Positions 21,561 to 33,718 of a stretch of 64,000 bases of DNA are shown here, in pieces. This DNA is from Heliocidaris tuberculata (taxonomy: Eukaryota; Echinodermata; Echinoidea; Camarodonta; Echinometridae). A program made the translations under genes and the position numbers. The first letter of the stretch is position 1, and every line of letters starts with the position of its first letter. Below the pieces are notes generated by a model, which made no database searches, was not told where the DNA came from, and worked only from the letters and a program-made list of their open reading frames with translations. The stretch is taken from assembly GCA_025618425.1 (NCBI GenBank), contig CM046838.1:12186466-12250465 (forward strand), written 5' to 3'.

Positions 21561-24216
21561 ATAAAACGATAGCATGCAAAGCGAGGAGAAGTTTGGTGAT
21601 AAAAAGGTATGATAACAATCTAGAGATCTGTATCAGGCAGTGAAGTGAGAAAACAGGAGATGGAATGTTTTTGAATATCGAATATCTCCAGGTTAATGTT
21701 AACCGTTAGGTAAAGGGGTTTCCCTTTTTAGCTTTTGACAGGAAAAGGTAATTTCAAGCAAGTTCCAGGTTTCCTCCGGAATTCCTTTATGGCTCCTTTC
21801 TTTCTTACATTATTTCCCTAATTGTTTTTTTTTGGGGGGTGGGAGGAGGGGAGGAGGAGGAGGTTAGTATGTACCCTGACATTATGCCAACTTTATATTA
21901 AAGTATCATAATTAAATCCTTGGAACTTTGCATATTCATTTGTGTAGTTCTGTTTTCTCCAACATTCTCGCTCCTCCCCAATACTTTCCTTTAGAGATAT
22001 CATGTGTAGCCCATCATGCCCATCATCTTTACATGTTCCCTCATACAGTGTCAAACCTCAGCGTAAAATTTAAAGTCTCATAGAATGAGATGATATAAAG
22101 ATAGGCACATGATAGATGACCGCTGAAGACAAATTAGCAGTTCTTTCATAAAACTATAAGTTGTTTCTTTAATGTTTTCCATTTTGTATATTTCGGAAAG
22201 TTAACCTCGTGTCTGAAATACTGTTGAATACAGTTAGAAAAACTTTGTTTTACATTCAAGAACGATGTGTTTTAGCTCTGATTTCAGTCTGTTCGATAGA
22301 GTAACATTTCTGAAATTAGATCGGATTTATTGCAATGTTCTCCTATATCTTTTGAAAGGCCCCTTCCCCATATGATATGGTCTGGACAAGATTGTGAGAC
22401 ATAAGCATATTTTTAATTTTTTGAACAGACTGACGTCTAGGTGCATGGAGTTGGATGAGTTTACGAAGTTAAACAGGGACAATACCACAGTCATGACAGT
22501 AACAACGTATACATTTGAATATCTATATGTAGATTATAATCTTATGGGTAGCCAATGAATATCAGAAAGGATATATTTTCTAATTCACCTGATTCTCTAT
22601 CCTGTCTATTGCCTGCATTTTATCAAGGCACTTTATTATGGACTGCACTGGCAGCAGATCATTCTGTGCAGGCTGCAAAACTCGTTTCCTGATGAACTTT
22701 TCGAACTGTATTCACACGGAAGTTCCGGATAGCTGACGGATGTAATTATATCATGTTTGTTTTGGCTAAAGTGGGTTTATGTACGGATAAAATAATAATT
22801 CACTCAGACAGTGGTCTTCAATGTAATTTTCTACGATTAAACAATCTTTATGATCACATAGGCGTATTGAAAATTTCAAAAAAAAATATTTTCTAAAACT
22901 TTCATATTCAACCGGGCTGTACTCAGTACATGTAGTCATATTCTTTGATAGCATTGTCTTGTATATTATTCCGTTCTTTAATTTTCGCCTGATTTATTTG
23001 TATATTTTTCTCTGCGTCACCTCTCTCACAGTCTCACTCCCCCTTTCATTCCCTCTCTCACTCCCCCTCTCACTCTCGCTCTGATTCACTCTGTCTGTCA
23101 CCCTCCCACTCACTCCCCCTCTCTCTACGTCACTCTTTATCTAAGAACTATTTTGCTCCTTCATTCTCTCTTTCTTCCCCATTCTCTGTCTGTCACCTTC
23201 CCTACACCCTCTCTCCCGATCTCTAATTATGAAGGAAAAGAAGAATAACAAATTTTGTATGCTGTTTGCATTGTTTGTGAAGCCCGAATGAGAGAAACAA
23301 GATTATAGTAACATGGACAACTTTACATTGTCTTTTAATTAAGAAAGAAAACATATTACTCCATGCTAAGATATAAGGCTCATCTTTATTTGTGAAAAAT
23401 TCGGATATTTTTATCTCAATTCTCCATTCATCTTAAAAACCATGCACTTATCAGTTATTTTTTTTTAAATCAACTTTAAAATCTAGCTCCTTAAATTAAA
23501 TGGGAAATGAAAATTACTGAAATAGAAGTTCCGTTTGTCTTGCTTTTCAAAAAAGTTGATAAACAGGGGGGGGGGGGGGGGGATCCGGGCCGAAGGCAGC
23601 CCCGCGTTCCAATGCTTACTAGCCTAATGAATCAGGAGGTAATGCTCCCCAGACAACTTTGATTGATTGAACCATTTTCTTCCCAATCTTATACCCCATT
23701 TGATACTATTTTAATTTTTTTTACTATTTCCGGGTTTGCAAAAAGTGGGGGATACGGCGGATTCGCCTTTTGCTTGAACTGCCCCTTTATCGTACAAGTG
23801 GATTATTAAAGATTTGAAATCGAAAAGTAAAGTGAAAAAAAAAATAAAATGAAATAAAAATCATATATCAAAAGCCAGCCAGAGAAGGATGACAAAAAAA
23901 ATTATTTTACTGAAGTACAGAGAGCTAAAGACAATACACAATTTTTAATTCTCTCCTCAGGCTTCACGCCGAAATCGGATAAAAAGGTGAAATATCATTT
24001 TACTATATAAATCTATTGTAAAGGAAAGTTTGGAAATGTAAGTTAATAGTGTGGCATGAAGCTGCGTAATCAACAGTGGTGTTGATGTGTTGTCACGTAT
24101 TATGGTAATATTTTCTGGTTGGTTGGTTCTTGGTATGATGGCGCTCCTCAATCTCTTCAGATTATGCGCGCCAGTCACTTTCGTAGGTTTGGTGTAGGCT
24201 TCGGAAAGCCCACGAG

Positions 24217-24251
<35 letters not shown>

Positions 24252-24649
24252 CGGTCGAAAATGGTTGAGGGCGCTGGTTGCAATTGCCATTTATATAATT
24301 GAGTTACACCCAGGTTCAAGTCACAATGTATGGTGTAAAATGCGTTAGAGGAAGAGTAGGAGAAAAATATGAAGAGGGAAAGAGAGAGAAGGGGTGGAAG
24401 GATATATATACACTGACTTTACTATCATTATAATTGTAAAGTCATTGTTCTGCATCGGAATATTTAAAAAAATAGATGATAAGCTCGAAATAAATAAAGA
24501 ATTCCGTAAGAATAGACAAATTCGAATTTTCTCCCATAACGCTTCATTAGGAAAAGATAAAATTTATTTGAATAGCATCCAACATAGCAACTCAGTGCGC
24601 TAAGCGCAAAGCGCTAAAGGATACTCCCGCAACAAAACAAGATAGTAGT
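21561..24649. other. Gene-free DNA with CT-rich stretch
   Basis: 23015-23225 is CT-rich (CACTCCCCCTCT type). A poly-G run is at 23566-23582 and a T run at 24221-24248. No exon recognised. Confidence 0.4.
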
Positions 24650-24990
24650 TTAAGGGAAAAGGAGACACAGAGAGAGAGATAGGAAGAAAGAGAGAGAGAG
24701 AGAGAAAGGATGGAAGACCATCCACAAGGAGCAAAGACGAAATAACATTAAGAAAGAAAATAGGGGAAAAAGGAAGAAAAGAGAGAACGAGGGGAAGCGT
24801 GAAAACGATGGGGAGAGATAGATAGAGAATAGACACGGACAGGGAGATAGAGAAGGTAAAGAAGGGCTGAGGGAGAAGAAAAAAATGGAAAGAGAGAGAG
24901 AAAGAGAGAAAGAAGGAAAGCCCAGGAAAGAGAAGAAGGAGAAGGGAGAAAGAATGAAGAAAAGATGGGAAAAACAATCAAGTAATACGA
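24650..24990. repeat. Long polypurine (GA-rich) tract
   Basis: About 340 nt that are overwhelmingly A and G on the plus strand (AGGAAGAAAGAGAG type). Three overlapping F/S/L-rich frames on the opposite strand reflect this bias. Confidence 0.85.
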
Positions 24991-25240
24991 AAAGCTCGAA
25001 ATGAATTTTCTTCTTAGAAACACATGAACATTTTGGGAAAACCACAATACTTTTTAGTTTCTTTTTTGTTTTCATGGGAAGTCATATTATTTGCATTTCT
25101 GTATACCCTTCCAGGAAAAAAAAATGACTTAATGAATAATGGTACTGTATGAGATGCACATTTATTTATTTTTCAAAGTTTTATCTTATCATGTTTCGGG
25201 TCACAGAGACTTCTCATCTAAGAACCTGCCCCTGGCAGCG

Positions 25241-25256
25241 ATGGTGGTAGTAGTAA

Positions 25257-25346
<90 letters not shown>

Positions 25347-25357
25347 AAGTAGTGGTA
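25241..25357. repeat. (GTA)n microsatellite
   Basis: About 117 nt of GTA. Confidence 0.97.
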
Positions 25358-25649
25358 GACAAGAGTAGAATAATGCAAAATTAAGGTCATGTATCCTGCT
25401 AGATATTTTCAGTATGATAGACCTAAATATGAGAATATAACATATGACTTGAGATTGAACAAGTTTTTCCCCAATTCCTGTAACATCCCATTTTTTTTCA
25501 CGGGAAATTTCCTGGCAGTCAGGATGCCGGGAATGCCCGTTTTTCCACAGTACATGTAAAATAACAGATTTTCCTTTTTTGGTTAAATAGTAGAAACTTT
25601 AATTTCTAACAGGAAAATCTATGTAATTTAAAACGGAACCATGGAAACG

Positions 25650-26285
25650 ATTTGTAATTTAACAGTGAGGGTAACTTGTTGAAATATGAATTTTTTTACA
25701 GTGTTTTATGTCGGGCGAAATATATGCTGATTTCCGGTAAACCAACAACCTTGTTGTTGTTTTACAGGAAAAAGACTGTAAAATTGAAATAATGGCAATA
25801 ACTTGTAGTCCCAATGGCCAGTAAAAGTCTAATTTTACATTTAATTTTTTTTTTTTTTTTTACAGTGTAACCTATCCTATTTTAATTTATCCTATTCTCT
25901 ATCTTAATCTGTCCTCTCCTAGACCTATCCCATCCAACTCAACCTAGTGCAATCTCTTATATACCCCTTATAGTTTTTTATGCCTTTCAGTTGGTGACAG
26001 TAAATCGGGCAACCCCAAACCATACACTACCAAAAATTCATGAATATTCATATAAGTGTTTCCCCAATATTTGGTAATTTAACAGGGTAACTTGTTGAAA
26101 TATTAGAAAATGTTTTTTTTTTAACAGTGTTTTATGTCGGGCGATTGTAAATATATGCTGATATCCGGTAAACCAACAAACTTGCTGCTGTTTTACATGA
26201 AAAAGAATATAAAATTAAAATAACGGCAATAACTTGTAATTTCAAGGGCCAGAAAACCTGTAGTTTTACAGTTATTTTCTACAGT
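25650..26285. repeat. Two direct copies of a ~210-bp unit
   Basis: 25655-25865 and 26070-26285 share AGGGTAACTTGTTGAAATAT, ACAGTGTTTTATGTCGGGCG, CCGGTAAACCAACAA and GGCAATAACTTGTA in the same order. Short TTTTTTACAGTG motifs also resemble the ends of the foldback element at 17422-18133. Confidence 0.8.
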
Positions 26286-26751
26286 GGAGCCATTCACTCA
26301 TTGATTACTTTGCAGACATTGGCTCCTCGACGACATAACGATAAATAGAGCTTTTTGCAAAACATCTTCATAAACGTGTTATGGACACTTAATGTTGTTA
26401 CTGGAAAATAATTCAAGTTTGTATGAGAAGAGGGAATTTTAAAGCTTTCAACACTGCCAGTTTCAGGATTTTTTCCCCTTTGAAAATCCCAGCGGCACAG
26501 GTTAGATTTTAAAGCAGTGAATGAGGAATAAGAAAAATATGTTCTCTTCCCGCTTTATTTATGAATCTGTTTTTGTCTTATACCTGTTTGAATGAGTTTG
26601 CATGTTTCCACACGACATTCTTGAATTCAAAAATTGTCATGGCATATTAACTAAAGTAATATGTATAGACTCTTTACATAATGCAGGGTACATTAATTTA
26701 AATATTATTTTTTTATATCGCTATGATGCATGTCTATTAACACGCCCAGGA
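26286..26751. other. Unassigned AT-rich DNA
   Basis: No gene seen. Confidence 0.4.
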
Positions 26752-27431
26752 CAGTGGCGCCCACCCCCCCCCCCCCCGAGTGCCCGAACTTATTTAAGTT
26801 ATTGTACAAGCGATGGAGCAAGGCGACCAAGCACCTCAAAAAAACGCAATTTCTTGCACATTTTACCCAAGAAATTCAGAAAATTGGCCATTGCAAAATT
26901 GTTGCGGGGTAGAGAAGTTCGAAATGTGTAAATTGAAAAAACGGTTTTCTATTCACCCCCTTCTAAAATTGCAAACTAACGAAAACCCTTGACAAATAGT
27001 CGAGGGACTGAGATTTTGAGATTTTTGTTAAATGTTGAATAGCAAATGCTATTTTATACACTTCTTATATAGGGGGCGCAATATTTAGCGAGAGTCTGAT
27101 GAAACTTACATGATAGCGAACAAAGCAACGAGAATTACATCTTTATTTGTCAAATCTAAAACCCTTTAAAAACAAGCTATTTAAAGACTATATAGTATAC
27201 TGGGGCGCGAAATAATTATGTGAGGGAGCAAAACGACCGAGCTTTAGAATATTTTCGCATTTTAAACCCTCAAGAACTGTATTTCTAATGCATGGGGGGG
27301 GGGGGGGACTCATAATCCTCATATTTTCTTCATTTACTCCTTTTTTTTTCTTTCTCTCTTTCGCATTTTTTCGCCCCCTCCAAGTGCCGCCCGGGCACGT
27401 GCCCTCTCTGCCCCCCGTAGATACGCCACTG
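26752..27431. mobile_element. hAT-like MITE
   Basis: The left end CAGTGGCGCCCACCCCC mirrors the right end GTAGATACGCCACTG. Flanks gcccagga and gcccctga agree at six of eight, a plausible old 8-bp duplication. The interior has C and G runs and GAGGGAGCAAAACGACCGAGC-type GC segments. Confidence 0.72.
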
Positions 27432-28237
27432 GCCCCTGATGGTCAAGATTTCTTGCAGTTCCAACATAACATATTTTTATTGCGATTGTGTTCATGAGAT
27501 GATTATACAACATCAATTTAATTGGGCAAGTCCAAGATATTAAGTCATTCGATGTCCCATACGTTAAGCATGTATTATGGAGTTCGGACATTATATGGAT
27601 AATTTTACTTCATATTTCATAGAGATGCACAGCTCTGACTGTTAGGGCTATATTTTCTTGACACAATCATCATAAATACTATCTTAGATGAGCTTGATAA
27701 CATATGGCACTAAATTTGTTGGACTTGCCCAATTATAACCATATGTGCAAATATTGCACAATAAAAAGTAAACTTGGTTACAATGTCAAATATGTAATTA
27801 GGTGCATGTACTATTTAATGAAACAGAAATATTGGAACTTGAATACTTTTATTCATTTCTAGTAATGTATATTACACTAAAGTGCATATTTACTTCACGA
27901 GCAATGCGGGATACTTGTTATGATTCTACATAACATTCTCGAGTATACAGTTGAAAGGATGTGATGCGGGGTACATCAAATACCAAATTTTTATAAAATG
28001 GGGTATTTGTTATAGAGTAACCTATCGGCACTCAACAATCTGTTATAAGTGTTTGTATTGCTTTACCTGCACGTATTTGACGGGGAAGGCAGTCTGAACA
28101 ATATCATTTGGGATGAATTAAAAAAAGCATGGTATGAGATCATAAATGCCCTCACATTTATTTAACAAATATTACGTGCAACTGCGTCTTCCAATACAAC
28201 ATAAACCGACAAAGTAATTGTTTCCTTTCTGTCATTA
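27432..28237. other. Unassigned AT-rich DNA
   Basis: No exon or defined repeat recognised. Confidence 0.4.
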
Positions 28238-29006
28238 TAAACACAACAGAAAAGTAACTCCCCCCTTAATCAAATTGGCGTAACTTCTTAACGAAAAGGT
28301 TTTGAGCAAAATAACTTGGCAAGAGTGTTTTTACACTTATTGACTAACTTCCCTGTAAAAATGAGATTGATCCATCGAGTCATGCATAAGTGGGCAAGCA
28401 TTAAAGGCAAAAATGTCACTTTTCAAAAGTCACAAGGGTCATTTTTTATGCTGTATTAACAGTACATTTTAGCATTTCTTGCGCGATTTTTAAAGTGTGC
28501 TAACTCAACCATGACACGATGACAACCTCTTATGTTCACATAACGTGTGATGATACATTTTGGTAAAAATATCTGGAGTTATTTTTTTTCAATAAGCTGA
28601 ATGGATTTTGCAATTTTAAATTCAGGAGGGTTGAATTTTTGTTAGATTGTGCTCACCCAACCATTAAAAGAGAAAAGTGTCAGGATAGGTGTGAGGGGGT
28701 CAAGCAATGGATGATAAACAACAACAACAACAACACATAAATATGCACCAGAAACCGAATTCGCTACAATCTCGTTTCACAGAATCCCAAAAATGACCCT
28801 TGTGACATTTGAAAAGTGACAATTTTGCCTTTAATGTTTGCTCACTCATGCATGACTCAATGGATCAATCTCATTTTCATAGAAAAAATAGTCAATAAGT
28901 GCAGGAACACTCCTGCCAAGTTATTTTGCTCAAAACTTTTTTGTTAAAATGTTACGCAATTCGATTAATGGAGGGGGGGGGGGGGTTACTTTATTTGTTG
29001 TGTTTA
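28238..29006. mobile_element. Transposon with ~200-bp inverted arms
   Basis: The two arms start TAAACACAACA-GAAAAGTAACT on the left and run inverted from TGTTGTGTTTA on the right, each continuing through TTGATCCAT(C/T)GAGTCATGCA and CACAAGGGTCAT. The centre has no ORF. A one-armed relative lies at 15908-16450. Confidence 0.8.
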
Positions 29007-29489
29007 TTTCAGTCTGGCTTGCGGCCTCGGTGAATTCATTATTCATGATCATGTTTTATTGTCCATAGAAGGAAATTGATCTTGTTTACATGCATTACAA
29101 ATGGTAATATACATACAGGTTATAATTTTTTTAAAATACAGATAGATACATAATAATATATAGCATAATTTTAAAAAATACTAGAAATATAAATTATGTC
29201 GGTTCATATATTGTGTTATTTCCAACCGTCGAGGGCGCAATTTGTGTACAATATCGTTCTACACTCTTCTATCCTGGTTTACCCTTATTGACATGTTTAC
29301 AAGCACGACCAATCTAAGCTTTATTATCTACAGTGTTAACATGAATCATGATCATGACATACCTAATTAAAACAGTTGTCATGAAATATTCATATAATGT
29401 GTCTATTATAGATGTAGAAAATCAAATTATTGAAAGCACTGTTTCAAGACTGTCATAATAAATACATTCGAAGCTTCATTTAAAGAGAA
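29007..29489. other. Unassigned AT-rich DNA
   Basis: No feature recognised. Confidence 0.4.
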
Positions 29490-29640
29490 CAGTGAACCGT
29501 TTCATAAAACTTGTTATCAATAACAACTGCCACATTTCTGTTACAAATTTGCTCACAGCCGATCAAATGAAACGATTTTAGTAGCTTATATCAATTACTG
29601 TAACTTGTTATTGATAACAACTTTTATGAAAAAGTGCCCA
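29490..29640. mobile_element. Small TIR MITE, relative of 18336-18479
   Basis: GTTTCATAAAACTTGTTATC and AATAACAA at the left are inverted as TTGTTATTGATAACAA and CTTTTATGAAAA at the right. Confidence 0.65.
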
Positions 29641-29728
29641 GATCTAAAATAAAGGTACCTGTAATACAATTTTTCTAATTTACTGAGAACTATACAATCT
29701 GTCTACTTTAAAGCACTACTGTGTATAC

Positions 29729-29730
<2 letters not shown>

Positions 29731-29776
<46 letters not shown>
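29731..29776. repeat. (GA)n microsatellite
   Basis: About 46 nt of pure GA. Confidence 0.95.
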
Positions 29777-29779
<3 letters not shown>

Positions 29780-30521
29780 ATTTTCAATCATAACATTATA
29801 TAAAATTCGGTACGAAGGACAGCATTTTCATATTCTAGGTATGTTCTTTGTTTCAAATATTTGACAAATGAAAACTGCATAATTTGCTTTTCAGACATCC
29901 ACATATAAATATTTTGCATTACTAAAATCGTTTGCGGGGGGGGGGGGGGGTTGCATGAAATATCTTGCTTTATTTTTAGCTCTTACTCATAACAAAAAAA
30001 TTAGAGTATACATGCCAAGACTAAAATTTCTTATAATTATTTCAGAAAAGGTGTTTCCCATATGTGCAAATGTTGCTTTTAATTTCTGGCGCATAAATAT
30101 CTTAGAGTCAAAGTGCAAAACCAAGGCGGCTATGAATACGTGAAAAGGTCTAATTCAAAGGTGTATTCCCTTTTGAAAATTTTCGATTGTGCATAAGTTT
30201 CAACATGTTTCGATCTATCAAAATTTAGAATGGGTTCAACCAAATATTGAATATTTTTAGGAAATCCCAAAATTGGCGATTTGGGAACACTAAAATAGTC
30301 TCACTGATATTGTAGAAAAAGTAACCCTTGCTCCTAATTGATAATTTTAATATATGCAATGCTAATGATGCAAGCCTCTTTTAATTTGTGATGTTCATTA
30401 TATAGGTCTTTACGATAGACATTATGAAAGTTTACTAAATGTAAAAGAAAGCAATCTTTATCACAGGGCATAAATAGGATATCTGAATCCTCTTCTGAGT
30501 ATGATACGAAAAATCATTATA
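29777..30521. other. Unassigned DNA with poly-G tract
   Basis: A G run lies at 29936-29950. No exon seen. Confidence 0.4.
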
Positions 30522-31376
30522 CAGTGTGTCCCAGAAAAAACGAAACCGAGATGTATCGATGAATTATTATATTTTAATCATAATTATGATCAATAATCAA
30601 TACATATTTTTAAAGCTTAGTCCCTCTTCTTTCATCACGTACTACTTCTATGACACATGCTTCACGCATGAGTGAATGAGAACAATATGAAACAGGGCTT
30701 CCAAAAAGTCCACTGCACAACGATACCTAGAATTCGAAGTAATATATTAGAAAACATATTTATCATTGCAATATGAAATTAATACTCCTTAATAGATAAT
30801 TTTCTTCTCTTTAATTTGACACCTCAATGGATAAAAATGAGCCAGGAATGAGTAAGTTCTGTTTGTTTAAAGTGATGCTTGCATTTCCATAATGAATGAA
30901 TTCTTTTGTACTCGCTGCCTGCCATAGCAGTGAACAAAGAAGACAAAAGACTGCATGCGTGGTTGATCGTCAACAAAATGGAGTGGTCAGTATAAAACGT
31001 CTCCAAAATGATAAACGCTCATTGATCATGAAGAAGGTCTTCATTTATGAATGACATTCATGGAAAATAAAGTTATTTTGTACTGAGAGTGTTGACGGTA
31101 TGCCGAGTTTACGACTTATTAATTAGATAAACAAACAGCCATAACATCCACACACACACTCACACACACCTACAAATATACGGAGGGAGAGAATGGAAGT
31201 GTACATGAGGGATGAAGAGTTTTTAGTGTTCCGAGTGGTGTAGGGATGGAAGTGGAAATGGTGAGGGAGGGATAGCTGGTTTGATCATGCAAGTTAAACG
31301 ATTATGCAGTGGTGTTTGCTTAAATCTAACTAAAGATCATTGGACCATACACAAACATCCTGTCTCTCTCTCTAAC

Positions 31377-31378
<2 letters not shown>

Positions 31379-31419
<41 letters not shown>

Positions 31420-31540
31420 ACATGCACACGCTGGTATCAATATGCCTATAGCACTTCATTTATTTGATGTACGATAAAAGAGCAATATAGATAAAATGCC
31501 TTGCTCAAGGGCACACATCCACACACGCACAACCACACCC
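31379..31540. repeat. SINE-like insertion inside the mariner-like element
   Basis: T-run followed by AAACACATGCACAC, TCAATATGCC, ATTTGATGTACGATAAAAG and TGCCTTGCTCAAGGGCA, closely matching 44318-44440. A CA microsatellite ends it. Confidence 0.7.
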
Positions 31541-31634
31541 ACACACACACACTCCACACATAAAGTGGGAGAGGAAAAGAGAGGGGGAACTTGGGGAGTG
31601 TAGGGTTTGAGGTTCCGGGAAAGATTGGCATGAT

Positions 31635-31657
31635 GGGGGGGGGGGGGGGGGGGGGGG
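31635..31657. repeat. Poly-G tract
   Basis: About 23 G within the mariner-like element. Confidence 0.95.
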
Positions 31658-32140
31658 AGGTGGTGGTAATAATAGGCAATGAGGATGAGGAGGGTGGGAT
31701 AGTATTGGTTTCTACTCGAAAGCTTTTAGACCATCCATGACTTTCTCCGCATCCATTCATGCGGAAAACCGATGCGGAGTTATGGAACAAAGGATTTTTA
31801 AAGATCATCGAAATGCAATCAATATTTAAATTCTAGTTATCTCTGTCATCCGTTGGTCATTTTTCAAGATTAAGGTGTCAAACGAAAGGGCGGAAAATGA
31901 ATTTTTTAGACATGTGATTATCTTTTTAAAATTCAAACATCGTTGGCCAAATGAATTTTTGACATCCCAACTTCACATTGATATTATTCACTCATGCGTG
32001 AAATATGTAACATATGAGTGGTATCGCAGGAAAGAAGAGACTCTAAGCTTTACAAATATGTGCCACTTATTAATCATAATTGTGATAAAGATATGATTAT
32101 GCATCGATCAATCTCGGTTTCGTTTTTCTGGGACACACTG

Positions 32141-32695
32141 TATATTACACAATTCAATTTTTATTGAACATTCCTACAGATCGACCTCCTTTTTCTTTTT
32201 TTTCTTCTATTTTTACTATTACGAAGATTATTACTATTTAAATTGAAGTTGAAAATTTGTACCTACATGTTGGAAAACTGCGCTGCATGAAGACAGCTAT
32301 TACATAGAAAAACAACACTTCATCTCTGAGCACTGTGAACAAAGTGTGAACATTTTTTTTTTCTCCTTAAAATGGTAAGGTTCATCTGCACTGACATAAG
32401 ATTAAATGTTTCTTGATCATGCTGAATATGATATTCACATATTCTAAACAAAACTCAAGCAAGTTACTCCATCTGCATTTACTGTTTATAAAATATGAAC
32501 CCTAGGTTAAAGATACAACCCCCCCCCCCCCACACACACACACACTTTCTTTTATTCAAAGCATTTCAGGTTTCTAGGTCTCTGACTATAGTCAAATTGC
32601 AAAAACAAAATTGATTACTAACCGCTACGACACAATTACCGGGTAATACTTCCTTTCACGTATATATCAAAACAACACGAACGATACTTAAATTG
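32141..32695. other. DNA downstream of receptor copy A
   Basis: No exon seen. C11 followed by a CA repeat at 32519-32545. Confidence 0.4.
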
Positions 32696-32701
32696 TTTAT
32701 T
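32696..32701 (-). terminator. Polyadenylation signal AATAAA of receptor copy A
   Basis: AATAAA on the minus strand about 195 nt after the stop codon at 32895-32897. Confidence 0.5.
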
Positions 32702-32894
32702 TTTTTCTGATTTGTAAATATACATTTTGATAGGCATGTTTTGAACAAAATGTTCCCGATTTATGGAGTCATAATATTTACTGGTAGATTCTCGTGTGAC
32801 AACTAAACCTATAGTCGATAGTCCTCGTTGACTAAACTGCGCCCCTCAACTTCATCTGGGGCGATAAGCGGTGTCACAATCCATTTTATAACGT

Positions 32895-33076
32895 TCATGC
32901 TTTCACATAATCTTTTAGCGTCACCATTTCATATTCGTCTTCCTCGTGCTGAGGGTCAATGTTTTCATATATGTCAATTGATTGTCCAGTAAGAGCATTA
33001 TATTGATTGCGGTCTTCCGATGGGTCACTCTGTTTTTGTCTGAGTTTTGTCAGCTGATACAGGAACGTCGTTGGCT
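32895..33076 (-). CDS. Receptor A exon 10: cytoplasmic tail with tyrosine motifs
   Basis: The conserved part reads PSEDRNQYNALTGQSIDIY, then ENIDPQHEEDEYEMV and ends KDYVKA-stop. Copy B has the same layout. The acceptor equivalent to copy B (33077/33076) leads to a TGA after 16 residues, because A is 5 nt shorter than B just upstream of the conserved part. A second acceptor, ACTCAG at 33040/33039, restores the frame and needs the same phase. I favour the 33039 start if the gene is expressed. Confidence 0.75.
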
Positions 33077-33229
33077 CTATCAAATCACAAATTTAATGGA
33101 TAGTTTGTTAAATGCCATTGTAGACTGTTTATATATTTGTAGACATAATAGAATACTTATATGATCGATATCTTAATTATATCAGACTAACTTAAAAGCC
33201 TTATGTAGGATACTTTGAGTGTCAGAATA

Positions 33230-33600
33230 TGAAGGGTATTTCAGGACATCGGAGTGTTGGATTTAATAGCGTCTGGAGATGAGAGTGTTGGAACATTGGT
33301 GGGTTGAATGTCTGGACTTTATAGGCATGACAGGGGTGTTAAAAATGAGACTGTTGAAACTGCTCTCATAATACAGGTGTGTCGAAATATCATAGTTTTG
33401 GAACATCACTAACATAAGGGCTTCAGTAATTAGGCATGTCAGAATATAGGGGTTGGAACGTTGTAATAACAGTTACGTCAGAATACTCGATTGTTTATAC
33501 ATATGGGTATGGTAAATACAGGCATTTCGGAACATAGGTGTCGTAAGGTGAGGTTGTTGGAACATTTGGGTTTCGGAACAATATTTGTAGGTACTTTCTA
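33230..33600. repeat. Degenerate minisatellite-like intron sequence
   Basis: Loose repeats of TGTTGGAACATT / GTCGGAATAT / TTCGGAACA type. Similar words occur in the equivalent intron of copy B (about 57000-57200). Confidence 0.5.
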
Positions 33601-33718
33601 GGGTTATTTGAATGATTAAGCGAGTGGTTGAAGAAGATTAAACCGATTCTCTTAGTTCGGTATTTATCATACGATGGCCCGTGCGCAGTGCAGAACCAAC
33701 GAAAGAAAAAGAATTTAC

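Larger units (their letters stand above)
30522..32140. mobile_element. Tc1/mariner-like element with long TIRs, carrying nested insertions
   Basis: The left end CAGTGTGTCCCAGAAAAAAC mirrors the right end GTTTTTCTGGGACACACTG, and TA flanks both sides (30520-30521, 32141-32142). The arms remain recognisable for about 150 nt (ATCATAATTATGAT, AAGCTTAG, TCTCTTCTTTC). Length is 1619 bp, but no transposase frame is present; the interior holds a T36 run, a SINE-like segment and a poly-G run. Confidence 0.8.

Noticed and set aside
24600..25075. Three overlapping F/S/L-rich frames resembling membrane proteins
   Set aside because: They follow from the polypurine tract on the other strand; all three frames look alike, as expected from composition.
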